The notes under the pieces are model-generated. The model worked only from the letters and a program-made list of their open reading frames with translations. It ran no database searches and was not told the origin of the DNA. Shown in pieces: positions 31,882-41,201 of a stretch of DNA of 64,000 nt. Made by a program: the position numbers and the translations under genes. Numbering within the stretch: position 1 is the first letter of the stretch; the number at the start of each line of letters is the position of its first letter. This DNA comes from Streptomyces hawaiiensis (lineage in GTDB: Bacteria > Actinomycetota > Actinomycetes > Streptomycetales > Streptomycetaceae), in NCBI RefSeq assembly GCF_004803895.1, contig NZ_CP021978.1:5084001-5148000 (forward strand), in the 5' to 3' direction.

Positions 31882-32406
31882 CTACTCTCGGTCAGGAGCC
31901 CGGAGATCGAGCCGGTAGCAGTGCCCCGCCCGCTGCGAGGCCGGCGTCGTGAACGTCTCGGCGAGGCGCATCCCCAGGCGCTGCGCCACCGCGATGGACC
32001 GGCTGTTGCGGGCGTCGACCATCGCGACGACGCCCGTTACGCCGGTCGCCCGCATCCGCTCCAGCGTCTGCCGCGCGGCCGCGGTGACATAGCCCTTGCC
32101 CCAGTGCTCCCGGCCCAGCCGCCAGCCGATCTCGATCTGGCCGGCCGGGCCCCAGGCCCGCTCCCACGGCTGGGCGCCGGTGAAGCCGATGACCTGCCCC
32201 GACTCGTCGAGCACACTCCACAGGCAGAAGCCGAGTTCGGCGTCGTGCCGGCGCTGGCGGGCGGTGAGCTCCTCGTAGACCGAGAGCTCCGCGGCCCTGC
32301 CGCCCTGGAACTCCATGACGTCCGGGTCGTCGAAGATCCGGTGCCAGACGAACGCGTCCTCGTGGGTGGGGACGCGAAGCCGCACAGCGGGCAGAGCTCG
32401 GTTCAC
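31882..32406 (-). CDS. GNAT-family N-acetyltransferase (RimJ-like)
   Basis: The 174-residue protein has the RimJ/RimL type GNAT layout: VRLRVPTHEDAF, IEIGWRLGREHWGKGYVTAAA with the acetyl-CoA loop, TGVVAMVDARNSRSIAVAQRLGM and a C-terminal strand with CYRLDLR. These enzymes acetylate N-termini or small amines; the substrate cannot be read here. GTG 32406 is preceded by AAGGG. It is divergent from the geranylgeranyl reductase gene, with about 100 bases for both promoters. Confidence 0.88.
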   Translation of the reverse strand: MNRALPAVRLRVPTHEDAFVWHRIFDDPDVMEFQGGRAAELSVYEELTARQRRHDAELGFCLWSVLDESGQVIGFTGAQPWERAWGPAGQIEIGWRLGREHWGKGYVTAAARQTLERMRATGVTGVVAMVDARNSRSIAVAQRLGMRLAETFTTPASQRAGHCYRLDLRAPDRE

Positions 32407-32444
32407 GGAGGCAGCCCTTCAGCCGGGTGATGAATGCTGCTGCA

Positions 32445-32450
32445 TAGACT
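32445..32450 (+). promoter_or_regulatory. Candidate -10 box of the geranylgeranyl reductase gene
   Basis: TAGACT matches the Streptomyces housekeeping -10 consensus and lies about 57 bases before the GTG at 32507. No good -35 box is seen at the normal distance, so this is tentative. Confidence 0.3.
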
Positions 32451-32506
32451 GCCCATGTCCAGTGCCGGTCGGCACACGAGATTTAAGAACTTGGGGAGAT
32501 CCCGCC

Positions 32507-33799
32507 GTGACCGTCGTGACCGAGCCCCTCTCCGAGAACACCGCCGATGTGATCGTCGTGGGCGCGGGGCCGGCCGGCTCCACCACCGCCTACCACCTCG
32601 CCAAGGCCGGACTCGACGTCCTCCTGCTGGAGAAGACCGAGTTCCCGCGCGAGAAGGTCTGCGGCGACGGCCTCACCCCGCGTGCCGTCAAGCAGCTCGT
32701 CGCGATGGGCATCGACATCTCCGAGGAAGCGGGCTGGCTGCGCAACAAGGGCCTGCGCATCATCGGCGGCGGGGTGCGGCTCCAGCTCGACTGGCCGGAT
32801 CTCGCCTCCTTCCCCGACTACGGACTCGTCCGCAAGCGCGACGACTTCGACGAGCAGCTCGCCCGGCAGGCCCAGAAGGCCGGCGCCCGGCTCTTCGAGC
32901 GGTGCAACGTGGGCGCGCCGATCCTGGACGAGCGCACGGGCCGCATCACCGGTGTGCACGCCAAGCTCGGTGAGGAGAAGCGCGAGGTCACCTTCCGCGC
33001 GCCGCTCGTCGTGGCCGCCGACGGCAACTCCACCCGGCTGTCCCTGGCGATGGGCCTGCACCGCCGCGAGGACCGCCCGATGGGCGTGGCGGTGCGCACG
33101 TACTTCACCAGCCCGCGCCACGAGGACGACTACCTGGAGTCCTGGCTGGAACTGTGGGACCGCCGCGGCGCCGAGGACCGCCTCCTGCCCGGCTACGGCT
33201 GGATCTTCGGCATGGGCGACGGCACGTCGAACGTCGGCCTGGGCGTCCTCAACACCTCCGACTCCTTCAAGGAGCTGGACTGGCGCGAGGTCCTGAAGGC
33301 CTGGTGCGCGTCCATGCCGGAGGACTGGGGCTACACCCCCGACAACATGACCGGCCCGATCCGCGGCGCCGCCCTGCCGATGGCCTTCAACCGCCAACCG
33401 CACTACACCAAGGGCCTGCTGCTCGTCGGCGACGCCGGCGGCCTGGTGAACCCCTTCAACGGCGAGGGCATCGCCTACGCCATGGAGTCCGGCCAGATCG
33501 CCGCCGACGTCATCGTCCAGGCCCACGCCCGGCCGACCCCCGCGAGCCGCGAACTGGCCCTCCAGCGCTACCCGCGCGTCCTGAAGGACACCTACGGCGG
33601 CTACTACACGCTCGGCCGCGCCTTCGTGAAGCTCATCGGCAATCCGAAGGTCATGCAGATCGCGGCCCAGCGCGGCCTCACGCACCCCCTGCTGATGAAG
33701 TTCACGCTGAAGCTCCTCGCGAACCTCACCGACCCGACGGGCGGCGACGCGATGGACCGCATCATCAACGGCCTCAGCAAGGTGGCGCCGAAGGCCTGA
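32507..33799 (+). CDS. Geranylgeranyl reductase family flavoprotein (possible menaquinone side-chain reductase)
   Basis: The 430-residue FAD protein has an N-terminal dinucleotide fold (VIVVGAGPAGSTTAYHLA), the family motif VCGDGLTPRAVKQL and the second FAD motif LLVGDAGGLVNPFNGEGI. Relatives saturate isoprenoid chains, including the menaquinone tail (MenJ type) and archaeal lipids. Between menG and the complex I operon, a role in making partly saturated menaquinone is the natural inference. GTG 32507 has a strong GGGGAG eight bases upstream. It is monocistronic, with a long gene-free stretch after it. Confidence 0.87.
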   Translation: MTVVTEPLSENTADVIVVGAGPAGSTTAYHLAKAGLDVLLLEKTEFPREKVCGDGLTPRAVKQLVAMGIDISEEAGWLRNKGLRIIGGGVRLQLDWPDLASFPDYGLVRKRDDFDEQLARQAQKAGARLFERCNVGAPILDERTGRITGVHAKLGEEKREVTFRAPLVVAADGNSTRLSLAMGLHRREDRPMGVAVRTYFTSPRHEDDYLESWLELWDRRGAEDRLLPGYGWIFGMGDGTSNVGLGVLNTSDSFKELDWREVLKAWCASMPEDWGYTPDNMTGPIRGAALPMAFNRQPHYTKGLLLVGDAGGLVNPFNGEGIAYAMESGQIAADVIVQAHARPTPASRELALQRYPRVLKDTYGGYYTLGRAFVKLIGNPKVMQIAAQRGLTHPLLMKFTLKLLANLTDPTGGDAMDRIINGLSKVAPKA

Positions 33800-34444
33800 G
33801 CGGACGGCAGCGACCGGCCTGCCGGTGTGGATGCCGGTGCCTTGAGCGGGTTTGTCGGCTTGCGGTGCCGATGGCTTGAGCGGGTGGCGGGCTTACGAGG
33901 CCGATGGCTTGAGGCGGTGGCCTGCTTGCGCGGCAGCGGCTTGAGCGGGTCGGCGGTCTGTGAGCCGGAGGCCTGTGCGGGGAGCCGGCCCGTGACGCCG
34001 GTGGTCCGGTCAGGTGTTCAACGCCGCGACGTTGGCGGACCTGCACGAAGACGCTTGGCATCGGTTTGTCTCCCTGTGATGGTGCCGTGGTGGCGGGAGA
34101 GCGGGCTTCCGGCATCGGAAGCCCTCCCCGCCCTTCGGGGCTCATCACAACAGACCGGCCGGGCCGGTCCCAGGGGCAGTCCGGCCACACGGAGCCGGCG
34201 GCGTCAACGCCCCTGCCAGGCCCGGACAATTCGGGCGCAAGACGCTGGAGTGACGGGAGCGCACGGGCGGGCCGCGGTGCCGGGTGGCCCCCAGAAGGGC
34301 CCTGACGGCCCCTGGAGCGGCCCGGAACCGGGCCGAGGGGTGACGGGGGCCTGGACGACCCCGGACAGGCCGGGAGGGCCGTTGCCTCACAGCGGCAGCG
34401 ACCCTCTGCCCCGAATGCAGGGATGCGTCGGACGACGCGTGACG
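33800..34444. other. Gene-free GC-rich stretch
   Basis: About 640 bases between convergent genes hold no supported gene. The open frames are Arg/Gly/Pro low-complexity shadows. The left part is a degenerate 33-bp repeat. The right part has many short GC hairpins, such as GCGTCGGACGACGC at 34425-34438 just after the NlpC/P60 stop, which may help terminate that transcript. Confidence 0.5.
33835..33970. repeat. Degenerate 33-bp tandem repeat, four units
   Basis: The anchor CTTGAGCGGGT (or CTTGAGGCGGT) recurs at 33841, 33875, 33908 and 33940, a spacing of 34, 33 and 32 bases, with partly conserved sequence between (GGTGCCGATGG-like before, GGCTTGCG-like after). It starts about 35 bases after the geranylgeranyl reductase stop. 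Confidence 0.65.
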
Positions 34445-35254
34445 TCAGAGGACGCGTACCGCGCCCGACGCCGGGTAGCCCGACAGGTCCTGGATGACGA
34501 CGCCCTTGGACGGGTTGGCCGCGTCCAGGTACTGGCCGTCCCCAATGTAGACACCCACGTGGTACGCGGAGCCCTTGCCGCCCCAGTACAGGATGTCGCC
34601 GACCTGGACGCTGGACAGCGGCACGTCCGTGCCAGCCATCGACTGGTCCTGCGAGACGCGCGGCAGGTCCACACCCACCTGCTTGTACGCGGCCTGCACG
34701 AGGGAGGAGCAGTCCCAGGCGTTGGGACCGGTGGCGCCCATGACGTAGGCGTCGCCCACCTGGGCCTTGAGGAACGCGATGACCGTCGCGACGCTGCCGC
34801 TGGCAGGGGCCGACACGGAGGTCGAGGCGGACGCGGAGGTGGAGGCGGAGAGGGTGGCGCGCTCGGCGCTGCGCGTGGCGCGCTCGGCGGCGGCCTTGCG
34901 GGCGGCCTCGGCGGCCTTCTTCTTGGCCTCCGCCTTCTTCTTCGCCTCGGCGAGGTCCTTCTTGGCCTCCGCGGCGGCCTTGGTGGCGGCGGCGTCACGC
35001 TCGGCGCGCAGCTCGTAGTTCGCGGCGGCCTGCTGGGTGGCGGCCGCGGACTGGGCGACCTGAGCGGACATATCGGCCGTCAAGGTGGGCAGTTCGATGG
35101 TCTGCGTCACCGGCTCGGCGGCGTTCGCCGAAGCCGACGCACCCGCCGCTGCCATGCTGAGAACGCCACCGGCAACTCCGGCACGCATGGCGATCGAGGA
35201 GGTCGCGCTGCGGCGGGGTTTCCGGTGGCTGCGTATGTGAGCGGTGTGGGACAT
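34445..35254 (-). CDS. Secreted NlpC/P60 peptidoglycan hydrolase
   Basis: The protein (269 residues from ATG 35254) has a Sec signal (RKPRR head, then GVAGGVLSMAAAGASASANA), an Ala/Glu/Lys-rich coiled-coil segment (about residues 55-120) and a Ser/Thr linker. A C-terminal NlpC/P60 domain has Cys in AWDCSSLVQAAYKQ and His in YHVGVYIGDGQYLD. Such enzymes cleave stem peptides of peptidoglycan. The frame continues to 35311, with another ATG at 35284; 35254 best fits the signal peptide. It is divergent from nuoA across a long regulatory region. I looked for a c-di-AMP (ydaO) riboswitch in the leader and did not see one. Confidence 0.9.
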   Translation of the reverse strand: MSHTAHIRSHRKPRRSATSSIAMRAGVAGGVLSMAAAGASASANAAEPVTQTIELPTLTADMSAQVAQSAAATQQAAANYELRAERDAAATKAAAEAKKDLAEAKKKAEAKKKAAEAARKAAAERATRSAERATLSASTSASASTSVSAPASGSVATVIAFLKAQVGDAYVMGATGPNAWDCSSLVQAAYKQVGVDLPRVSQDQSMAGTDVPLSSVQVGDILYWGGKGSAYHVGVYIGDGQYLDAANPSKGVVIQDLSGYPASGAVRVL

Positions 35255-35399
35255 GGGAATAACCGGTACCAGGGGCTCCTTCATATCTTCAAGAAACGTG
35301 TGCTGCGCCACAGTTACTCAATCGGGCCCTCAAAACCCCCGAACGAGGCTCTTTATTGACGCCGTAACGGACATTGCGGGCGCCTCGTGACCGGCCTGT

Positions 35400-35850
35400 G
35401 ATCACGGTCTTTGATCAATACGCCCGAATTGCCCCGCGCCTACCACCGGTTGGGTTGATTGGCCAAGCCCCGTTCTCATGGAGCTCTCATCCATGTGACG
35501 GAGGTCACGCAACGGCCGCCCCGCCGGTCGCGTCCCGGCGCGTAGATCACGACCGGGTCACGAGCACGCGAAGATCGTGAACGCTTGCACGCGTCCACAC
35601 CTCGCCCCACACGCCCTCTGATGTGTGAACGCGCCTCTATCAAGAGATCAAGTCCATCGCCAATTTGCATGCACGAGAACCCTCTTGATATTGAGACGAC
35701 CCCTCCGGCCTGCGGTGACGAGCCAAAATGTCACCTCTCGTGATCACTCGGACGCTTCGCGTGTGAAGATCACCGCTCATCCGACTTCATGATCGATCGT
35801 CAGGTGGTGGAGATCACAAAGCTTGTGCAATACCCCGTGTCGCAGATCAC
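35400..35850. repeat. Six copies of GATCAC in the NlpC/P60-nuo divergent region
   Basis: GATCAC occurs at 35400, 35545, 35742, 35768, 35812 and 35845, twice as the palindrome GTGATCAC (35398-35405 and 35740-35747). A 9-bp inverted repeat (TATCAAGAG at 35638, CTCTTGATA at 35682) lies between. The stretch is less GC-rich than its surroundings, as expected for a regulatory region. Confidence 0.6.
35495..35508. promoter_or_regulatory. Crp-type binding site
   Basis: GTGACGGAGGTCAC fits the Streptomyces Crp consensus GTG-N6-GNCAC at every fixed position, and the outer bases are also palindromic. It lies about 240 bases upstream of the NlpC/P60 start and 500 bases before nuoA, so the NlpC/P60 gene is the more likely target. 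Confidence 0.55.
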
Positions 35851-35884
35851 AGAGCGTCGGGCATAAGATGCACGCGGTTGGGCT

Positions 35885-35900
35885 TGTGACCTGCTTCACA
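35885..35900 (+). promoter_or_regulatory. Rex operator (ROP) upstream of nuoA
   Basis: TGTGACCTGCTTCACA matches the Rex consensus TGTGAAC-N3-TTCACA at all fixed positions but one. It lies 109 bases before the nuoA start. Rex represses respiratory genes when the NADH/NAD+ ratio is low and leaves DNA when NADH is high, so complex I would be induced by NADH build-up. Confidence 0.72.
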
Positions 35901-36008
35901 TGTTCCCGATCTTCGCCGGGGCGGGCGGGGTTCGAGGGACAGGTGGGGCGGATGTGAGCCCGACGTAATCCGCCAGCAGTCAGTGCCGACTGAGAGGAGC
36001 GAGGAGCG

Positions 36009-36368
36009 GTGAACGCTTATGCGCCCATCCTCGTACTGGGAGCCCTCGGGGCAGGCTTTGCGATCTTCTCCGTGGTCATGGCCACGTTGATCGGGCCGAA
36101 GCGGTACAACCGCGCCAAGCTCGAGGCCTACGAGTGCGGCATCGAGCCGACCCCCACGCCGGCCGGCGGCGGGCGCTTCCCGATCAAGTACTACCTGACG
36201 GCGATGCTCTTCATCATCTTCGATATCGAGATCGTCTTCCTCTACCCCTGGGCCGTCACCTTCGACGCCCTGGGGATCTTCGGGCTCGTGGAGATGCTGC
36301 TCTTCGTGCTCACCGTCTTCGTCGCGTACGCGTACGTATGGCGGCGCGGCGGCCTGGAATGGGACTGA
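36009..36368 (+). CDS. nuoA: NADH-quinone oxidoreductase subunit A
   Basis: The 119-residue membrane subunit has three helices (about residues 7-28, 65-85 and 92-112). It has the conserved acidic loop KLEAYECGIEPTP with its Cys, and ends in YAYVWRRGGLEW. It sits at the junction of peripheral and membrane arms of complex I, near the quinone channel. GTG 36009 follows GAGCGAGGAGC. It is the first gene of the fourteen-gene nuo operon, downstream of the Rex-type operator, and lies 13 bases before nuoB. Confidence 0.95.
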   Translation: MNAYAPILVLGALGAGFAIFSVVMATLIGPKRYNRAKLEAYECGIEPTPTPAGGGRFPIKYYLTAMLFIIFDIEIVFLYPWAVTFDALGIFGLVEMLLFVLTVFVAYAYVWRRGGLEWD

Positions 36369-36381
36369 GGGGCCACAAGTC

Positions 36382-36932
<551 letters not shown>

Positions 36933-36936
<4 letters not shown>

Positions 36937-37679
36937 GCGACGCGAACGGCAACACCGGCGGTGCGAACCCGGAGAAGGACCTCAGCGCGTCCAACCTCCC
37001 CGGGCAGCGCGGCCAGGGCGGCGAGGAGATCCGCGTCCAGCGCGGCATGTTCGGCGCCGGGAACGGCGGCGACACCACCGGCTACGGCGGCCTGGTCCGA
37101 TCGGTCCGGCTCCCAGGACCGGCGACCCGCCCCTACGGCGGCTGGTTCGACGAGGTCGCCGACGAGCTGGAGGGCGCGCTGGAGGAGCAGGGCCTGGTCC
37201 CCGGCAACGCCATCGAGAGGACGGTCGTCGACCGCGACGAGCTGACCTTCCACATCGAACGCGAGCACCTGGTCCGCGTCGCCCGCACACTGCGCGACGA
37301 CCCGGCACTGCGCTTCGAGCTGTGCACCGGCGTCAGCGGTGTGCACTACCCGAACGACAAGGGCCGCGAGCTGCACGCCGTCTACCACCTGCGCTCGATC
37401 ACCCACAACCGGGTGATCCGCCTGGAGGTCAGCGCCCCCGACAGCGACCCGCACATCCCGTCGCTGTTCTCGGTCTATCCGACGAACGACTGGCACGAGC
37501 GCGAGACGTACGACTTCTTCGGAATCGTCTTCGACGGCCACCCGGCCCTGACGCGGATCATGATGCCGGACGACTGGCAGGGCTTTCCGCAGCGCAAGGA
37601 CTACCCCCTCGGCGGCATCCCCGTCGAGTACAAGGGCGCCCAGATCCCGGCTCCGGACCAGCGGAGGTCGTACTCATGA
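36933..37679 (+). CDS. nuoC: NADH-quinone oxidoreductase subunit C
   Basis: The 248-residue connecting-arm subunit has the 30-kDa signature HERETYDFFGIVFDGHPALTRI and DWQGFPQRKDYPLGG. Unlike E. coli it is not fused to NuoD. The first 60 residues are a Gly/Asn/Gln-rich extension with no counterpart in enterobacterial proteins. GTG 36933 overlaps the nuoB stop, and the nuoC stop overlaps the nuoD ATG. Confidence 0.95.
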
Positions 37680-38998
37680 GCACTTCGCACGCCTCCCCTC
37701 GCGAGACCACCGAGGGCACCGTCTACACCGTCACCGGCGGCGACTGGGACGAGGTCGTCCAGTCCGCGGCCCGGGCCGACGACGAGCGCATCGTCGTCAA
37801 CATGGGCCCGCAGCACCCCTCCACGCACGGCGTGCTCCGCCTGATCCTGGAGATCGAGGGCGAGACCGTCACCGAGGCCCGCTGCGGAATCGGTTATCTG
37901 CACACCGGCATCGAGAAGAACCTCGAGTACCGGCCGTGGACGCAGGGCACCACGTTCGTGACGCGCATGGACTACCTGACGCCGTTCTTCAACGAGACGG
38001 CGTACTGCCTCGGCGTCGAGAAGCTCCTCGGCATCGAGGACCAGATCCCGGACCGCGCCTCGATCATCCGCGTGCTCCTGATGGAGCTGAACCGGCTCTC
38101 CTCGCACCTGGTGTGCATCGCCACCGGCGGCATGGAGCTCGGCGCCACCACGATCATGATCTACGGATTCCGTGATCGTGAACTCATTCTCGATATCTAC
38201 GAGCTGATCACCGGCCTGCGGATGAACCACGCGTACATCCGCCCCGGCGGACTCGCCCAGGACCTGCCGCCCGGCGCGGTGGACCAGATCCGCGAGTTCG
38301 TGAAGAAGATGAAGAAGAACCTCCCGGAGTACGACAAGCTCGCCACCGGGAACCCCATCTTCAAGGCCCGTATGCAGGACGTCGGCTACCTCGACCTGGC
38401 CGGCTGCATGGCCCTCGGCGCGACGGGCCCGGTCCTGCGCTCCACCGGCCTGCCGCACGACCTGCGCAAGTCCCAGCCGTACTGCGGCTACGAGACGTAC
38501 GACTTCGAGATCCCGACCGCCGACACCTGCGACTCCTACGGCCGCTTCCTGATCCGGCTGGAGGAGATGCGCCAGTCCCTCCGGATCGTCGAGCAGTGCC
38601 TGGACCGGCTCCAGCCCGGCCCGGTCATGGTCGCCGACAAGAAGATCGCCTGGCCGGCCCAGCTCGCCCTGGGCCCCGACGGACTCGGCAACTCCCTCGA
38701 CCACATCAAGAAGATCATGGGCACGTCCATGGAGGCCCTGATCCACCACTTCAAGCTGGTCACCGAGGGCTTCCGCGTCCCGCCGGGACAGACGTACGCG
38801 GCGGTCGAGTCGCCCAAGGGCGAGCTCGGGGTGCACGTCGTGTCCGACGGCGGCACCCGCCCCTACCGGGTCCACTTCCGCGACCCGTCCTTCACCAACC
38901 TGCAGGCCATGGCGGCGATGTGCGAGGGCGGCCAGGTCGCCGACGTCATCGTCGCCGTCGCGTCCATCGACCCCGTGATGGGAGGCGTCGACCGGTGA
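37676..38998 (+). CDS. nuoD: NADH-quinone oxidoreductase subunit D
   Basis: The 440-residue 49-kDa subunit has NMGPQHPSTHGVLRL, whose His and the Tyr in RCGIGYLHTGIEKN line the quinone site, and the hydrogenase-like C-terminus APKGELGVHVVSDG-type (here ESPKGELGVHVVSDG). The first 35 residues are an extra head. It forms the quinone pocket with NuoB. It starts at an ATGA overlap with nuoC and ends at a GTGA overlap with nuoE. Confidence 0.96.
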   Translation: MSTSHASPRETTEGTVYTVTGGDWDEVVQSAARADDERIVVNMGPQHPSTHGVLRLILEIEGETVTEARCGIGYLHTGIEKNLEYRPWTQGTTFVTRMDYLTPFFNETAYCLGVEKLLGIEDQIPDRASIIRVLLMELNRLSSHLVCIATGGMELGATTIMIYGFRDRELILDIYELITGLRMNHAYIRPGGLAQDLPPGAVDQIREFVKKMKKNLPEYDKLATGNPIFKARMQDVGYLDLAGCMALGATGPVLRSTGLPHDLRKSQPYCGYETYDFEIPTADTCDSYGRFLIRLEEMRQSLRIVEQCLDRLQPGPVMVADKKIAWPAQLALGPDGLGNSLDHIKKIMGTSMEALIHHFKLVTEGFRVPPGQTYAAVESPKGELGVHVVSDGGTRPYRVHFRDPSFTNLQAMAAMCEGGQVADVIVAVASIDPVMGGVDR

Positions 38999-39855
38999 CC
39001 ACATCGTCTTCCGAGCGGGGCGTCAGCCTGGGCATGCCCGAACTGCCCGCACCCGCCTACCCGGACGACGTCCGGGCCCGTCTGGAGACGGACGCGCGCG
39101 AGATCATCGCCCGCTACCCGGACTCCCGGTCCGCCCTCCTGCCGCTGCTGCACCTCGTGCAGGCCGAAGAAGGGCACGTGACCCGCACCGGCATGCGGTT
39201 CTGCGCGGACGTGCTCGGCCTGACCACGGCCGAGGTCACCGCGGTCGCCACCTTCTACACCATGTACCGCCGCCGGCCGAGCGGTGACTACCAGGTGGGG
39301 GTGTGCACCAACACCCTGTGCGCCGTGATGGGCGGCGACGCGATCTTCGAGGAGCTCCAGGAGCACCTCGGCGTCGGCAACGGCGAGACCACCGGCGACG
39401 GCAAGGTCACCCTGGAGCACATCGAGTGCAACGCGGCCTGCGACTTCGCGCCGGTCGTGATGGTCAACTGGGAGTTCTTCGACAACCAGACCCCGGCCAG
39501 CGCCAAGAGCCTCGTCGACGACCTGCGCGCGGGACGGCCGGTCACGCCCACCCGCGGGGCTCGCATGTGCACCTTCAAGGAGACCGCCCGGGTCCTGGCC
39601 GGGTTCCCCGACGAGCGGGACGGGGTCGTGGAGTCCGGGGGAAGCGCGGGACCCGCCTCCCTGGTCGGCCTGAAGCTCGCCAAGGGGGAGACCTCCCCCG
39701 CGCGCGTGGTGCACCCGCGCGGTGAGGCGGCCCGGACCGGGGCACCGCACGAGCCGTCACCGACGGAGCACCTGAGCTCGCACGACGCGCCGCAGGACAC
39801 ATCGGCCTCCGACCCGGCCCACCCGGCCGGGCCCACCGCCGAGGAGGGGGAGTGA
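38995..39855 (+). CDS. nuoE: NADH-quinone oxidoreductase subunit E
   Basis: The 286-residue subunit carries the N1a [2Fe-2S] cluster, with ligands in VCTNTLCAVMGG (CxxxxC) and ECNAACDFAP (CxxxC). The first 210 residues are the standard thioredoxin-like subunit. The last 75 or so are a Ser/Pro/Ala/His-rich tail that classical NuoE lacks and is probably disordered. GTG 38995 overlaps the nuoD stop; the stop shares a base with the nuoF ATG. Confidence 0.95.
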   Translation: MTTSSSERGVSLGMPELPAPAYPDDVRARLETDAREIIARYPDSRSALLPLLHLVQAEEGHVTRTGMRFCADVLGLTTAEVTAVATFYTMYRRRPSGDYQVGVCTNTLCAVMGGDAIFEELQEHLGVGNGETTGDGKVTLEHIECNAACDFAPVVMVNWEFFDNQTPASAKSLVDDLRAGRPVTPTRGARMCTFKETARVLAGFPDERDGVVESGGSAGPASLVGLKLAKGETSPARVVHPRGEAARTGAPHEPSPTEHLSSHDAPQDTSASDPAHPAGPTAEEGE

Positions 39856-41201
39856 TGACCTTGGCACCCGAGCTGAAAGACACGAGCCCCGAGAAGCTGC
39901 TCGCACCGGTGCTGTCGGCCTTCTGGGACGAGGACAGGTCCTGGACGCTGGACGTCTACCGACGGCACGACGGGTACGAAGGGCTGCGCAAGGCGCTCGC
40001 CATGTCGCCGGACGACCTGATCGCGTACGTCAAGGACTCCGGTCTGCGCGGGCGCGGCGGCGCCGGGTTCCCGACGGGGATGAAGTGGCAGTTCATTCCC
40101 CAGGGAGACGGAAAGCCGCACTATCTGGTTGTCAACGCCGACGAGTCGGAGCCCGGGACGTGCAAGGACATCCCGCTCCTCTTCGCGAACCCGCACAGCC
40201 TCATCGAGGGCATGATCATCGCGTGCTACGCCATCAGGTCTTCGCATGCCTTCATCTATCTGCGTGGTGAAGTCGTCCCGGTGCTGCGGCGGTTGCACTC
40301 GGCCGTGCGCGAGGCGTACGAGGCCGGCTTCCTCGGCGAGAACATCCTGGACAGCGGACTCGACCTCGACATCACCGTGCACGCGGGCGCGGGCGCGTAC
40401 ATCTGCGGTGAGGAGACCGCACTGCTGGACTCGCTCGAAGGCCGCCGGGGCCAGCCGCGGCTTCGTCCCCCCTTCCCTGCCGTCGCGGGCCTCTACGCGT
40501 GCCCGACTGTGGTGAACAACGTCGAATCGATCGCCTCGGTTCCCGCGATCCTGCAGCGGGGCAAGGAGTGGTTCCGGTCGATGGGCAGTGAGAAGTCGCC
40601 CGGCTTCACGCTCTACTCCCTCAGCGGTCACGTCGCCGGCCCCGGCCAGTACGAGGCGCCGCTCGGGATCACGCTCCGCCAGCTCCTCGACATGAGCGGC
40701 GGGATGCGCCCCGGGCACCGCCTCAAGTTCTGGACGCCGGGCGGCTCCTCGACCCCGATGTTCACCGACGAGCATCTCGACGTCCCTCTTGATTACGAAG
40801 GAGTGGGCGCCGCGGGTTCCATGCTCGGCACAAAGGCTCTCCAGTGCTTCGACGAGACGACCTGTGTGGTCCGTGCCGTCACCCGCTGGACCGAGTTCTA
40901 CGCCCACGAGTCCTGCGGCAAGTGCACACCCTGCCGCGAAGGCACCTACTGGCTCGTGCAGTTGCTGCGCGACATCGAGGCCGGCAAGGGACAGATGTCC
41001 GACCTCGACAAGCTGAACGACATCGCCGACAACATCAACGGCAAGTCCTTCTGCGCCCTCGGCGACGGCGCCGCCTCGCCGATCTTTTCCTCGCTCAAGT
41101 ACTTCCGCGAGGAGTACGAGCAGCACATCACGGGCCGGGGCTGTCCCTTCGACCCGGCCAAGTCGACGGCTTGGGCCGACCGCACGGAGGTGAACGCATG
41201 A
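39855..41201 (+). CDS. nuoF: NADH-quinone oxidoreductase subunit F
   Basis: The 448-residue catalytic subunit oxidises NADH with FMN and the N3 [4Fe-4S] cluster. The NADH/FMN loops GRGGAGFPTGMKW and VNADESEPGTCKD, AYICGEETALLDSLEG and the cluster motif ESCGKCTPCREG are present. I use ATG 39855, in a TGATG junction with nuoE and close behind GGAGGGGGAG; GTG 39852 directly before it is the other option. The stop overlaps nuoG (ATGA). Confidence 0.96.
   Translation: MTLAPELKDTSPEKLLAPVLSAFWDEDRSWTLDVYRRHDGYEGLRKALAMSPDDLIAYVKDSGLRGRGGAGFPTGMKWQFIPQGDGKPHYLVVNADESEPGTCKDIPLLFANPHSLIEGMIIACYAIRSSHAFIYLRGEVVPVLRRLHSAVREAYEAGFLGENILDSGLDLDITVHAGAGAYICGEETALLDSLEGRRGQPRLRPPFPAVAGLYACPTVVNNVESIASVPAILQRGKEWFRSMGSEKSPGFTLYSLSGHVAGPGQYEAPLGITLRQLLDMSGGMRPGHRLKFWTPGGSSTPMFTDEHLDVPLDYEGVGAAGSMLGTKALQCFDETTCVVRAVTRWTEFYAHESCGKCTPCREGTYWLVQLLRDIEAGKGQMSDLDKLNDIADNINGKSFCALGDGAASPIFSSLKYFREEYEQHITGRGCPFDPAKSTAWADRTEVNA

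Noticed and set aside
33800..34444. Plus-strand frames of up to 510 codons running through 33827-35359
   Set aside because: They are low-complexity and run opposite the clear NlpC/P60 gene.
35255..36008. c-di-AMP (ydaO) riboswitch upstream of the NlpC/P60 gene
   Set aside because: Streptomyces wall hydrolase genes often have one, but I did not find the conserved ydaO core sequences on the minus strand of this region.
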